A stretch of 64,000 nucleotides of DNA, from the NCBI RefSeq assembly GCF_000426765.1, contig NZ_AUFZ01000023.1, positions 62,001 through 126,000 of the forward strand, written 5' to 3'. The notes under the pieces were generated by a model. The model was not told where the DNA came from, ran no database searches, and saw only the letters and a program-made list of their open reading frames with translations. The stretch is from Vibrio litoralis DSM 17657. GTDB taxonomy: Bacteria > Pseudomonadota > Gammaproteobacteria > Enterobacterales > Vibrionaceae. Position numbers and translations under genes: made by a program. Below are positions 27,598 to 36,193 of this stretch, piece after piece (the first letter of the stretch is position 1; each line of letters starts with the position of its first letter).

Positions 27598-27748
27598 GTG
27601 GTTGATGACGGATACGCGCTTCTTCCCGAAACAGCATCAAATCATCTAGGCTGAGTAAATCCATTTCACTAGGCGGCCAATGAAACACTAATGCGATATC
27701 AGCATAGAAATATTCAACACGCTCAATCAGTGTTTCGTATCCACGAAA
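27584..27748 (-). CDS. GpE-like tail assembly chaperone extension, read by -1 frameshift
   Basis: This frame has no own start but continues the gp41-like gene after a -1 slip at 27745-27751. It encodes RGYETLIERVEYFYADIALV, FHWPPSEMDLLSLDDLMLFR and EEARIRHQPPERT, the P2 GpE/E' pattern (YADIAxVFHWPPSE). The frameshift is a known requirement in long-tailed phages: two forms of the chaperone wrap the tape measure during tail assembly. Confidence 0.85.
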   Translation of the reverse strand, partial: FRGYETLIERVEYFYADIALVFHWPPSEMDLLSLDDLMLFREEARIRHQPPERT

Positions 27749-27996
27749 AAACCAGCGATTTCCGTTTGCAGTGGTGCCCAGTTTGCAGGATCCATATTGA
27801 GTAAATCCCGCTCGTTGAGCGATGAAATTCGCGGCAACAACGTGCTGTGAGCATCAAAGTCCATTTGGCATACATCGACAAGATTTAAGCCACGTAAATC
27901 ACCGGCGCAGGGCTTGCGTATTTCAATGGTGGTGAGTTCTTTTCCGTCCTTTTCAATGGGGACCGCTAATTCAATAGGGATAAATACTTTATTCAT
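27727..27996 (-). CDS. Tail assembly chaperone, Mu gp41-like (zero-frame product)
   Basis: 89 residues from the ATG at 27996, which overlaps the stop of the preceding gene (TTATGAATAA). The segment TTIEIRKPCAGDLRGLNLVDV matches the Mu gp41/TAC family; note its split here: TTIEIRKPCAGD plus LRGLNLVDV. The slippery heptamer T TTT TTC stands six codons before the stop, and a -1 shift joins it to the GpE-like frame (27584-27748). Confidence 0.87.
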   Translation of the reverse strand: MNKVFIPIELAVPIEKDGKELTTIEIRKPCAGDLRGLNLVDVCQMDFDAHSTLLPRISSLNERDLLNMDPANWAPLQTEIAGFFVDTKH

Positions 27997-28921
27997 AACC
28001 AAGAGCCTCTTTGAGTTCGTTTACTTTTGTTTTTCGGCCGCCTTTGTTGGGGTCAATCATCATGACTCTTTCAAAGAGTGCCAGTGCTTCAGCTTGTTTT
28101 CCTTCGCTTTCAAACCAATCTCCGACCAGGCGAAACATTTTCACTTTTAATGGCGCATTGGTAGCAATGGCGCCGCTTAATAAATCCTGTACCGCATCCA
28201 TTAAATATTGACGGTTGAAAGGCGTCTTGGCTTTGTGTGCTTTGTGCGAATATTGAAAAACAATATCGCAGTAGGCGGTTTCACCGTTGGACTTCCAACC
28301 GCGAGGCGTATCAAGGCCACGAAGAATTAAGGCTTTAAAAGAATCATGAAACTCTTCGAATTGGCCACAATCAATTTGCCATTGATACCACCACCAAATA
28401 ACATCCAGCCCTTCTAAGTTTTCATGGGTTTGAAGTAGCGCCATTACGTGAGGTTTATATTTTTTAATAAGCTCAAGTTTAAAAGGGATTTTATCTTCTG
28501 AGCCGGCTAGCGTTCTCGCGTACTCCAAGTCCATTTTTAACTTATGCTGCATCTCACTCCATGAGTTATCCGCTACCTGATTGTGTGCTTTATCAATGGC
28601 GTCACTAAGTGAGTCTTCGGCATATCCCGCCGCTTCAATAATGTCATTAAGTGTCTCGGTAGCTTCTTGTGCATTATGAGTGGCATCTTGCGCCTCAATG
28701 GTCGCTTGTTCGGCTAACTCAATTGCTGCTTGGATTTCATCTAGGTTGCTTTCATCCACTTGCTTAAGGTTCGTTTCCGCTTCCTTTTTGGCTTTATCCG
28801 CTTGTTGTTGAATGACTAAGGCTTTAGCGACTTTCTCTTTGGCCTGAGCAATAGTTTGCTTTACCGCGTGATGGGCTTTTTGTTCGGCCTGAATTTTTCG
28901 TTTTCGCAATAGTGTGAGCAT
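27989..28921 (-). CDS. Terminase small subunit, P2 gpM-like, with long N-terminal coiled coil
   Basis: 310 residues. Residues 1-115 are an Ala/Glu/Gln/Lys-rich coiled coil. The rest resembles P2 gpM: LELIKKYKPHVMALLQ, LEGLDVIWWWYQWQIDCGQF, and near the end LVGDWFESEGKQAEALALFE with MMIDPNKGGRKTKVNELKEAL, which parallels gpM GLFLRDGGDAAGALAHLQRA. Small terminases bind the cos/pac site and cut with the large subunit gpP (34384-36159). P2 has M next to N; here it sits between tail tube and tail chaperone genes, and it is longer than the usual 250 residues. Confidence 0.7.
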   Translation of the reverse strand: MLTLLRKRKIQAEQKAHHAVKQTIAQAKEKVAKALVIQQQADKAKKEAETNLKQVDESNLDEIQAAIELAEQATIEAQDATHNAQEATETLNDIIEAAGYAEDSLSDAIDKAHNQVADNSWSEMQHKLKMDLEYARTLAGSEDKIPFKLELIKKYKPHVMALLQTHENLEGLDVIWWWYQWQIDCGQFEEFHDSFKALILRGLDTPRGWKSNGETAYCDIVFQYSHKAHKAKTPFNRQYLMDAVQDLLSGAIATNAPLKVKMFRLVGDWFESEGKQAEALALFERVMMIDPNKGGRKTKVNELKEALGYE

Positions 28922-28931
28922 GGTTGTCGCC

Positions 28932-29297
28932 TTACTGTGGTATTAATTCCGTGCCAAGAAACATCACTTCAAGCTGTCCATCTTTGACGGTGAGCTCTAG
29001 TGGTTCGCTTACCCAAGCGCCCATTAATGTATAGCTTTTTCCACTGTTGGTATTGAGCGTGACATTCTCACCGGTGAAGTTACGAATGGCGGTTTCATCG
29101 GTGGTGCTTGCGTGTACGATGGTGGCTTTAATACTTGGCGCGCCATCGAATGTTTCGCTAAACCCTAAGACCCCAGCATCGCCCATCACAGCATCGCGTT
29201 TGACGCCGCCAAAGTTGACGGTTGCACCTTCTTTGGTTGGCAGGCGACCTAGGGAGCCTGCATCTAAAAAACCACGGCTGGTAATAGTGGTACTCAT
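28932..29297 (-). CDS. Tail tube protein, Mu gpM-like
   Basis: 121 residues, beta-rich: SRGFLDAGSLGRLPTKEGAT, FDGAPSIKATIVHA, LELTVKDGQLEVMFLGTEL. This matches the Mu-type contractile tail tube family. It follows the sheath gene by 11 bp. Confidence 0.88.
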   Translation of the reverse strand: MSTTITSRGFLDAGSLGRLPTKEGATVNFGGVKRDAVMGDAGVLGFSETFDGAPSIKATIVHASTTDETAIRNFTGENVTLNTNSGKSYTLMGAWVSEPLELTVKDGQLEVMFLGTELIPQ

Positions 29298-29308
29298 AAC
29301 AAACTCTC

Positions 29309-30442
29309 TTATTTTCTAAATTGAATTTTACCCGCAACGATAATTAAACCGTTCACGAACTGAGGGCTATCAAGGTAGTTAATGCGCGTCTTGTCGGTTG
29401 CATCAAGTTCAACCGTGAGCGATTTCTTATACCCTTCAAAATCTTGCACAATGCCGTCGAGCTCTAATTGTTTGTAAAGCGATAGCAAGTCACCAGCAAT
29501 GATACTTGGCGTCACAATCGCTTGACCGGTCGCAAAACTGGTACCATCTTTCGCTAATTTGTGGCGGCCATATTTACTTAAAATTAATGAGCGCTGTTTT
29601 TCACGAAAATACATCGCGGTGGCTGGCGTCATGACATCGAGATAGCTGTCATCGGCCACGCCGGCAGCATTTTCAGTGTAAGCGGTGACAGGGCGTTCAA
29701 CTTGAACTTCGCCGGTACTGGTGACGGTGTAGGTCCCAATGCCTTCATGAAGTAATAGGTTTCGTTCCGTCCAATTGAATTCACGATCAGCAATGGAGTA
29801 CACCCCATTCATTTTTAAGGTTTGGAGGGGGCGACATGGGTCGGTTGCCAATGATGGGGCAATTTGACCTGCCCAAGCCGCGACCGCTTCGGCTTCACTA
29901 ATGGCTTTATTGCTGGAATCACCGAGTGCATTAATTGGCATAAAGCTGATTAATGGACAGTTGCACGTTGAGCCAAAAGTGATGAGTTCCGCATGAGTGC
30001 CTTTTTTGGGTAAATAGGCAATGCCGGGGATCATTTCTAAGGCTTTGTAGCGCTCTTCTAAAAACTCGCTTAAATCACGAATACTGATTTCGTCATTCAG
30101 GGCGCATACAATGTGGTGGTATTGAGTGTCGCCCAATGAGGCCAGTGCGCTCATCAAATCAGCATCGGCCACACTGATAGCGTAAATCGGCAGCGTTTCA
30201 TCTTGCTTGGTGAAGTAGGTCACCATTTTGGTGATGTCCGAATCCCCAAATTGCTCTAATGCTGAATCTTTATTAAGACACAATACGGCCTTATTGGGTG
30301 GCACGCTGGCACCTTCAATGGCGTTGCCGATAATTAAAACTAACTGCTGAGCTTCTGCACTATTGGCGAGACTATTATCAATTTCAATATAAACACCGGG
30401 TACGCGTGCATTGCTTGGGACTTCCGAAAAGCTGATACTCAT
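29309..30442 (-). CDS. Contractile tail sheath protein, Mu gpL-like
   Basis: 377 residues. N-terminus FSEVPSNARVPGVYIEIDNS and the C-terminal part (RINYLDSPQFVNGLIIVAGK) are typical of Mu-type sheaths (which are shorter than Mu gpL, 495 residues). It polymerises round the tube and contracts at infection. The start overlaps the DUF2635 stop by 4 bp. Confidence 0.9.
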   Translation of the reverse strand: MSISFSEVPSNARVPGVYIEIDNSLANSAEAQQLVLIIGNAIEGASVPPNKAVLCLNKDSALEQFGDSDITKMVTYFTKQDETLPIYAISVADADLMSALASLGDTQYHHIVCALNDEISIRDLSEFLEERYKALEMIPGIAYLPKKGTHAELITFGSTCNCPLISFMPINALGDSSNKAISEAEAVAAWAGQIAPSLATDPCRPLQTLKMNGVYSIADREFNWTERNLLLHEGIGTYTVTSTGEVQVERPVTAYTENAAGVADDSYLDVMTPATAMYFREKQRSLILSKYGRHKLAKDGTSFATGQAIVTPSIIAGDLLSLYKQLELDGIVQDFEGYKKSLTVELDATDKTRINYLDSPQFVNGLIIVAGKIQFRK

Positions 30443-30645
30443 ACGTTATCCTTTTTTGTTTCGGCTTTTACTTTTGTTGCCGTCGCCGTTGGTTGCTTGG
30501 TGATAAGCTCACATGAGCCATCTTGAATTCTACGTAGCCAGTAGGTATTACGCGGTTTGGTTTCGCCTACTTTGTTGAGGGGAGACCGCGTTATCGGATC
30601 TCGTACGAGTAGTCCTTGTTTGGGTTTAATTAATATTTCACGCAT
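30439..30645 (-). CDS. DUF2635 protein, Mu gp38-like
   Basis: 68 residues: REILIKPKQGLLVRDPITRS, then PLNKVGETKPRNTYWLRRI. It is the small basic protein that precedes the sheath gene in Mu-like phages; its role in virion assembly is not established. It overlaps the sheath start (ATGA). Confidence 0.8.
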   Translation of the reverse strand: MREILIKPKQGLLVRDPITRSPLNKVGETKPRNTYWLRRIQDGSCELITKQPTATATKVKAETKKDNV

Positions 30646-30682
30646 GCTTTCTCTCCCATGCTGTCAGTGATTGTTATTGGCG

Positions 30683-31204
30683 CTATTTTTTTGCGCCATT
30701 GACAAAGTTTTCCGCAATCATGGCGAGTAACTCCCGCTCAATTTTTGGCGTCCAACCAATGAAGGTGCGCTTGGTCATTTTGTAATTGCCTTTCACGCCA
30801 GTGCCGCCTTCCCAACGATGGGTTTTTGAGTTGTAAAACCCATTCACGCGAGTGGTAAATGAAATCCCTAACCCTTCGTTATGCTCTCTTGCCATGTTGC
30901 CGGCAACACCTGAAATACCCACTTCAAAGCTTTGTTTGTCCACGCGAGTGGTCAGCGCGCGGCTAAAACCGGTTAGCATGTTTTTATTGTCTTTGGCTCG
31001 CTTGGTTTTACTGTCTAATGTGATTTTTCGTTTTTTGCGAGATTGATAAGGTTTGTCGTCCACATCTCGCTGCTTGCGAATTTGCTCACGAAAATATTGT
31101 CGTGTTCGGTTGGCCAGCTTGCGATTTAAGTCAAACCTTTCATCATCGGTTAAAGCGAGCGCATTCAATGCCCGAGTGAGTTGGTCGGGATTAGTCAGTT
31201 TCAT
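30683..31204 (-). CDS. Virion morphogenesis / tail completion protein, P2 gpS-like
   Basis: 173 residues. Basic N-terminal helix (RQYFREQIRKQRDVDDKPYQ) and a C-terminal FIGWTPKIERELLAMIAEN give the P2 gpS family pattern. P2 gpS and gpR act in tail completion and head-tail joining. It overlaps the gpR-like stop by 4 bp. Confidence 0.85.
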   Translation of the reverse strand: MKLTNPDQLTRALNALALTDDERFDLNRKLANRTRQYFREQIRKQRDVDDKPYQSRKKRKITLDSKTKRAKDNKNMLTGFSRALTTRVDKQSFEVGISGVAGNMAREHNEGLGISFTTRVNGFYNSKTHRWEGGTGVKGNYKMTKRTFIGWTPKIERELLAMIAENFVNGAKK

Positions 31205-31668
31205 GCGGATATATCCGGTTTAACTAGGCTGAGATATTGAAATGGAGGCGCAGTTTGCTCGGTTGGCGCTTGGGTAAAGTGGCTGACACACTCAAAGCGA
31301 GTGTCGTCTTGTCGCCAATTTCCTTGGTCGTTTTCTTCCAGCCCATAACTTTCTTGAATGTCGATAGTGAGCTTAATGTCGCATAGCCCTTTATCGAGTA
31401 ATTGAACGGCGAAGGCTGGCGGTGGCAGTCCTTTTTCCGCTCGGTCAACATCGTATTGATTGAGCCAGTTCACGAGGTGCATCATCAGGATATGAGGCTG
31501 AACATCAACGGCGCTCATTGATATGATCACGGTGTAGGCAATATCAAACCCATCAACACTAAGACCTTGAGTACATTTCAATTCGCCATCTTCAGCCCAC
31601 ACTTCTAAGTTGCCGGCGTCGGTGACTTGGTTGGTGAAAAGGGTGGTTAAACTTTGCAGCGCTTTCAT
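31201..31668 (-). CDS. Tail completion protein, P2 gpR-like
   Basis: 155 residues. ALQSLTTLFTNQVTDAGNLE, HLVNWLNQYDVDRAEKGLPP and the tail ending in YLSLVKPD agree with the P2 gpR family. It lies between the gpL-like and gpS-like genes, as R and S are paired in P2. Confidence 0.75.
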   Translation of the reverse strand: MKALQSLTTLFTNQVTDAGNLEVWAEDGELKCTQGLSVDGFDIAYTVIISMSAVDVQPHILMMHLVNWLNQYDVDRAEKGLPPPAFAVQLLDKGLCDIKLTIDIQESYGLEENDQGNWRQDDTRFECVSHFTQAPTEQTAPPFQYLSLVKPDISA

Positions 31669-31677
31669 GTTTTCTCC

Positions 31678-32127
31678 TTACACCACTTCAAAACAATAGG
31701 TCTCGACACCATTGCCAAGTAAGTCCATCGCGCGTCGGTATTGCACTAGGCAGTTTTCCGCTTTTTGTTGCAACGCCTCTTGCCTGTCACTGGCTTCACT
31801 GGTGGCGTTCGTGCTGAGTTGATTGCCGACAATAAAGTTTGCCGCCAATGAAAACACCGCTTGTTTGTAAAGCGTGGTGCCAGTTTGCGTTTCTCCAAAT
31901 TGCTGCTGTGAAAATTCATCTAAGGTGACATTAGCGGGAAACACATCGAGCAATTCACGGTTTACCGTCACTCTGGCGATTGTGGTTTGGTGCAAAATGC
32001 CAGCCTCTGTTTCATTGCTTAAAAAATGGAACAGAGACTGAAACTCTGAGACCTTAAGTTCAGGGTATTGAGTGGTCGCTGGCAGTGTTGAGTCGTAAAT
32101 TTCATCTTTGTTGCCGACAAATTCCAT
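31678..32127 (-). CDS. Head completion/stabilisation protein, P2 gpL-like
   Basis: 149 residues from the ATG at 32127; an alternative TTG start at 32148 lacks a ribosome site. TLYKQAVFSLAANFIVGNQL and LVQYRRAMDLLGNG resemble P2 gpL, which closes the filled head with gpX/gpS partners. It follows the capsid gene after 145 bp. Confidence 0.78.
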   Translation of the reverse strand: MEFVGNKDEIYDSTLPATTQYPELKVSEFQSLFHFLSNETEAGILHQTTIARVTVNRELLDVFPANVTLDEFSQQQFGETQTGTTLYKQAVFSLAANFIVGNQLSTNATSEASDRQEALQQKAENCLVQYRRAMDLLGNGVETYCFEVV

Positions 32128-32272
32128 GCTCACAATATTGATTCCCAATAAAAAAGTGTGGGGAGTAGGCTAAACACTTGTGCATCAATTCGCGGTTAAT
32201 CACCGGCTTTGATAAACAATTGATAGCCTACTGAGGGGTTGTTCTTATTTAACTAATGAACAAACGTTTGGG

Positions 32273-33361
32273 TTATACCCATTCACCGTTAATCCATAAT
32301 TTGACGTTATCAAATTCAAGGGCTGCCGCTTTTTCAAGATGCTCGACCACATACGCCATGTTCATTGATTCAAAGTTTTCAATCTGATCAAGTTTGTCAT
32401 TCTTAGTCGCAACAGAGCGGCGGACCGAACCTTCTTGAATATAAATCGATAGATTGCTGTAGCTTGTGACTAAGATGCCGGTTGCTGGAAAACCGGGTAC
32501 CGAAACCGCCGGTAGGCCGCCATAAGTGCCGATCACTTGCATATCTTCAATACGCGCTTTTTCACTTGGTTTATTGCCATTGGCAGCGTAAAACTTCGCT
32601 TTGTCATACGACAATAAATCCGTACCAATAATGGAGATTAAATCTGCTGAATTGATGCAAGCATCACCGAGTAGACCTTTCACATTCATTACGGCTAAAT
32701 CTAGGTTGATGAAGTCACCTAGACCCGCACCAACTAAGGTATCGGTGCCTGTACCATCATCGACCAGTGGTTCACCTTCACCGATACGGATTTCACCTGG
32801 TGTTGCACCTTCTTTAAGCATGCCGTCAGGGTTGTGCTCACGTATTGCTTGGAACCAACCTTTGTTGACATCTTCACCGTTTGGATTTGCTTCGGCGTCG
32901 GTGTTGGCCTCGCATGATTTACCATAAAAACCAATGGTGATTTTGTTAGCGTCAATCTGCTCACGGGTTTGGTTTGAGATGATTTGATTAAAGTTTTTTA
33001 GATGCGCAAAGGCATCTAATTGAGCGTAACGAATATGGGAATCAAAGTTAGTCTGTTCACACATATAAGGCATCGGCTTCATATTGTAGACAGCCTTGGT
33101 TTTGCGCTCTTTGCCTGAGCTTGTATCTGTGCGGCTTGCAATCATGCCAGTGACGCCAAGCCCCAACGCTTCACCTTTTTGATTTTTTACGCTTAGGATA
33201 TTAATTTTCTTTAAAAACTCATTACTTTCACGAATTTGAGCAATGATTTTTTGAGTGGCAGCCGGTGTGACATTAAATCGCTCTGTCGCATCGTCTACAC
33301 CGTTTTGTTTTGCGACCGTTGCGGTATACAGAGCAACGGCTTTTTTAGTGGTTTCTAACAT
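32273..33361 (-). CDS. Major capsid protein, P2 gpN-like
   Basis: 362 residues. VTPAATQKIIAQIRESNEFL near the start, VYNMKPMPYMCEQTNFDSHI, IGFYGKSCEANTDAEANPNG and VVEHLEKAAALEFDNVKL are all standard P2 gpN landmarks. The N-terminal region would be removed by the gpO protease. It is expressed after scaffold gene O in the usual P2 order. Confidence 0.94.
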   Translation of the reverse strand: MLETTKKAVALYTATVAKQNGVDDATERFNVTPAATQKIIAQIRESNEFLKKINILSVKNQKGEALGLGVTGMIASRTDTSSGKERKTKAVYNMKPMPYMCEQTNFDSHIRYAQLDAFAHLKNFNQIISNQTREQIDANKITIGFYGKSCEANTDAEANPNGEDVNKGWFQAIREHNPDGMLKEGATPGEIRIGEGEPLVDDGTGTDTLVGAGLGDFINLDLAVMNVKGLLGDACINSADLISIIGTDLLSYDKAKFYAANGNKPSEKARIEDMQVIGTYGGLPAVSVPGFPATGILVTSYSNLSIYIQEGSVRRSVATKNDKLDQIENFESMNMAYVVEHLEKAAALEFDNVKLWINGEWV

Positions 33362-33419
33362 AGAAATACCTTAACAATTGAAAATGAATTGAGGGAATAA
33401 AGCGCCTTTTATCGCTTTG

Positions 33420-34265
33420 TTATAGATAACCGCCTTCGTTACCACCGCCGGCAAGTTCACGTTCTTGTTCATCCGTCACCTTGCTTAGCTTTTCGGTGAG
33501 TGTATCGAACTTGGCTGCAAGGTCGTCCACTTTGGCGCTTAGCTTGGTGGTATCGCCTTGTTCGGCTTCGGGCTCTGCGGCTGGCGGCGTTTCTGGCTCT
33601 TGGGGTGTTAATCCAGCGACCGCTGCAGTTAATAGTGTTACGGCAGAAGTTAATGCGACCGTTTGCTCTGCTTGCTTTTCAAATAACGCTTTTGTTTCTT
33701 TATCCATTTCAACGTCCTCGACATCATCTTGAGTTGCGGCATCTTGTTTGATGCCCAGTAATTCTTTTAACCGGCTTAAAAACTTCCGATCATCGTGTTC
33801 TAGGTTCGGCTCGTCTGCTGCCATCCAGTTATCTAAGCTCAATGTTGCACCTGAGCTAAGGAAATCACGGCTTTTACTTATTTTCGTACTGGCTGATAAG
33901 TGCATTTCGGTGGTGCCAATAGAGGCAGGTTCGTCGGTTAACGCAAGACCAGTTAAATAGGAACGACCGGTTTTTAGATAATCGTGTTCAATTTCACAAG
34001 ATGTATGCAGTAATTGCCCTTGTTCAATAGTTTTGAGTAATAAAGAGTTGGGCTTGAGAACGGCAAATAGTTGATCGTCACGTTTTTCGATTGATAAAAC
34101 TGAACCGTATTTCGGACCCCATTGAAAATGCTCAGGGTTGATACGAGCATTGTATTTTTTAGGGTCGTAAAGCTCGGCCATATCATCAATGACTTTTTGC
34201 TCAATGAAGCGACCGTCAATGGTTGGTCCTGCTGTTAATATGCAAATGGGTTCGGATTGAAACAT
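33420..34265 (-). CDS. Capsid scaffolding protein and protease, P2 gpO-like
   Basis: 281 residues from the ATG at 34265, with AGAGG 8 bp upstream; the longer frame to 34310 is not needed. The N-terminal protease half has the Asp/His/Ser-type context (NARINPEHFQWGP with the catalytic His, and SYLTGLALTDEPASIGTTEM with the serine region). Residues 185-281 form a scaffold tail rich in Ala/Pro/Glu and helix. It cleaves itself and capsid protein during maturation. It is divergent from terminase gene P. Confidence 0.9.
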   Translation of the reverse strand: MFQSEPICILTAGPTIDGRFIEQKVIDDMAELYDPKKYNARINPEHFQWGPKYGSVLSIEKRDDQLFAVLKPNSLLLKTIEQGQLLHTSCEIEHDYLKTGRSYLTGLALTDEPASIGTTEMHLSASTKISKSRDFLSSGATLSLDNWMAADEPNLEHDDRKFLSRLKELLGIKQDAATQDDVEDVEMDKETKALFEKQAEQTVALTSAVTLLTAAVAGLTPQEPETPPAAEPEAEQGDTTKLSAKVDDLAAKFDTLTEKLSKVTDEQERELAGGGNEGGYL

Positions 34266-34383
34266 ACTTTTGCCTCTTGTGATTTCTGAGTTTAATTTAG
34301 CGAAAAGCACCGACCTTTTATATTCATCTTGATCCTAAAAACGTTATCGAGAAGTTGGATAAGCTGAGGAAAAATAAAGCTTA

Positions 34384-36159
34384 TTGCACACTGCTAACAT
34401 GAACGATAAATGCCAATCCATTGACGAACCGCTTTACACCAGTGCGCAAACTTACGCGCTGGGGTATTACTTGCGTCAGTACAAACCTGCAGAAATTGCG
34501 GAAAACTTAAACGTGGCCACACGAACCATTCAGCAATGGATTGCTAAGTTTGGTTGGAAAGCCATGCGTGATGACGCACCGGTTGAATTGATGATGAGGC
34601 AACGTATTGCCTATTTGATGTGGGTTGAGAAAAAGCACGAATCGCAACTTAAAGAATTAGAGTTATTACTTGAGCAAAAACGCAAACGGGACCAGGCATT
34701 AAAACCCAAAGAAACGTCGAGTCCTGGTACTCAATCCGGCCAGCAAAAACGAGGGCGACCATCCAATAAAACCAAGAATGATATTTCAGGTATCACGGCT
34801 GAAATGCTGGCCGATTTTCGAGAGAAAACCTTTTTTCAATATCAAAAAGATATTCATGGACATAAGCTCAATAATGACATTAATGAATTCCGCTTCTATC
34901 TAAAATCTCGCCAAATTGGACTGACTTACTACTTCGCATTTGAAGCTTTTGAAGATGCCATTCTTAACGGCGACAACCAAATATTCTTATCGGCCTCACG
35001 CAAGCAAAGTGAAATATTTAAAAACTACATTCGCCGCTTTGCGCTTGAAATTGGTGATGTGGAATTAAAGGGCAAGGACGAGCTGTGGCTTTCAAACGGT
35101 GCCTGTTTAAATTTCTTATCGACCAATGCGCGAACCAGCCAAGGCTTCAATGGCCACTTGTATTTTGATGAAGTCTTTTGGATACCAAAATTTAAAGAGT
35201 TAGATGATTTTGCCGGCGGCATGTCTATTCAGTCTCAATACCGCACGACGTATCTTTCTACGCCATCGAGCACCGCACATGAAGCTTATTCAAAGTGGGC
35301 GGGCAAGAAAGAGCACAACATCGATGTGAGTCATAAAGGTTTAAAAAATGGCTCAATGGGTGTGGATGGCATTTTCCGTCAGGTGATCACCGTTGATGAT
35401 GCCATTGCCGGTGGGGCGAACTTCTTTAACCTAGATAAGCTTCATCGCAAATACCCTGATAAATCGGTGTTTGATAACTTGCTGCGTTGTGTGTTCCTCG
35501 ATGATGCGAGCTCATTTTTCAGTATCAAAGCGCTGTTGATGTGTAAAACCGATACGTCGCTATGGGAAGATGTGGCATTAGATAGTTTGCATCCAGTGGG
35601 GCGGCGTGATGTGTTGGTGGGTTACGATCCCCGTGGTGGCGGGCAAGGTGAAGGCTCGGATGATGCCGGCTTAATCGTCGCCTTAAAACCGGAAAAGAAA
35701 GGCGGCGTATTCCGATTGCTTGAGCGTATTCGCTTAAAAGGCGCGAGTTATGAAGCGCAAGCCACGGCGATTGAAGCGATCACCAAGAAATACAACGTTG
35801 TGCATCTTGAAATGGATGTGGGCGGTGTTGGTTCTGCGGTGGCGGAATTGGTTCGTAAATTCTACCCAGCACTGATTGAAGTGGATTACTCGCCAGAAAT
35901 GAAACGCATGATGGCATATAAGGCGCGAGAAATTATCAATGCTGGGCGTCTTCAGTTTGATGATGAATGGGACGACCTTGTGCACTCATTTTTGATGATA
36001 AGACAGCACACCACTAAAGCCAGTAACCAAATAACCTTTATTTCTAATCGTAGCAAAGTGGGCTCTCATGCGGATTTAGCGTGGGCAGCGATGCACGTTT
36101 TACATTGGGAGCCGATTGATATTTTACGCGATGACTCTACAACAGTTTCATTCCTATAG
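34384..36159 (+). CDS. Terminase large subunit (ATPase), P2 gpP-like
   Basis: About 590 residues; the ATG is at 34399, with a TTG 15 bp earlier. It has an N-terminal helix-turn-helix (PAEIAENLNVATRTIQQWI), ATPase part (FRFYLKSRQIGLTYYFAFEA, LYFDEVFWIPKF as Walker B) and a nuclease part (VGYDPRGGGQGEGSDDAGLI, VHLEMDVGGVGSAVAELV). It packages DNA with the gpM-like small subunit (27989-28921). Divergent from gene O; the 118-bp gap holds both promoters. I could not see a clear Ogr box there. Confidence 0.92.
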   Translation: MHTANMNDKCQSIDEPLYTSAQTYALGYYLRQYKPAEIAENLNVATRTIQQWIAKFGWKAMRDDAPVELMMRQRIAYLMWVEKKHESQLKELELLLEQKRKRDQALKPKETSSPGTQSGQQKRGRPSNKTKNDISGITAEMLADFREKTFFQYQKDIHGHKLNNDINEFRFYLKSRQIGLTYYFAFEAFEDAILNGDNQIFLSASRKQSEIFKNYIRRFALEIGDVELKGKDELWLSNGACLNFLSTNARTSQGFNGHLYFDEVFWIPKFKELDDFAGGMSIQSQYRTTYLSTPSSTAHEAYSKWAGKKEHNIDVSHKGLKNGSMGVDGIFRQVITVDDAIAGGANFFNLDKLHRKYPDKSVFDNLLRCVFLDDASSFFSIKALLMCKTDTSLWEDVALDSLHPVGRRDVLVGYDPRGGGQGEGSDDAGLIVALKPEKKGGVFRLLERIRLKGASYEAQATAIEAITKKYNVVHLEMDVGGVGSAVAELVRKFYPALIEVDYSPEMKRMMAYKAREIINAGRLQFDDEWDDLVHSFLMIRQHTTKASNQITFISNRSKVGSHADLAWAAMHVLHWEPIDILRDDSTTVSFL

Positions 36160-36193
36160 CGCGTTAACCTTACCATTTTATAAGAGGCACATT

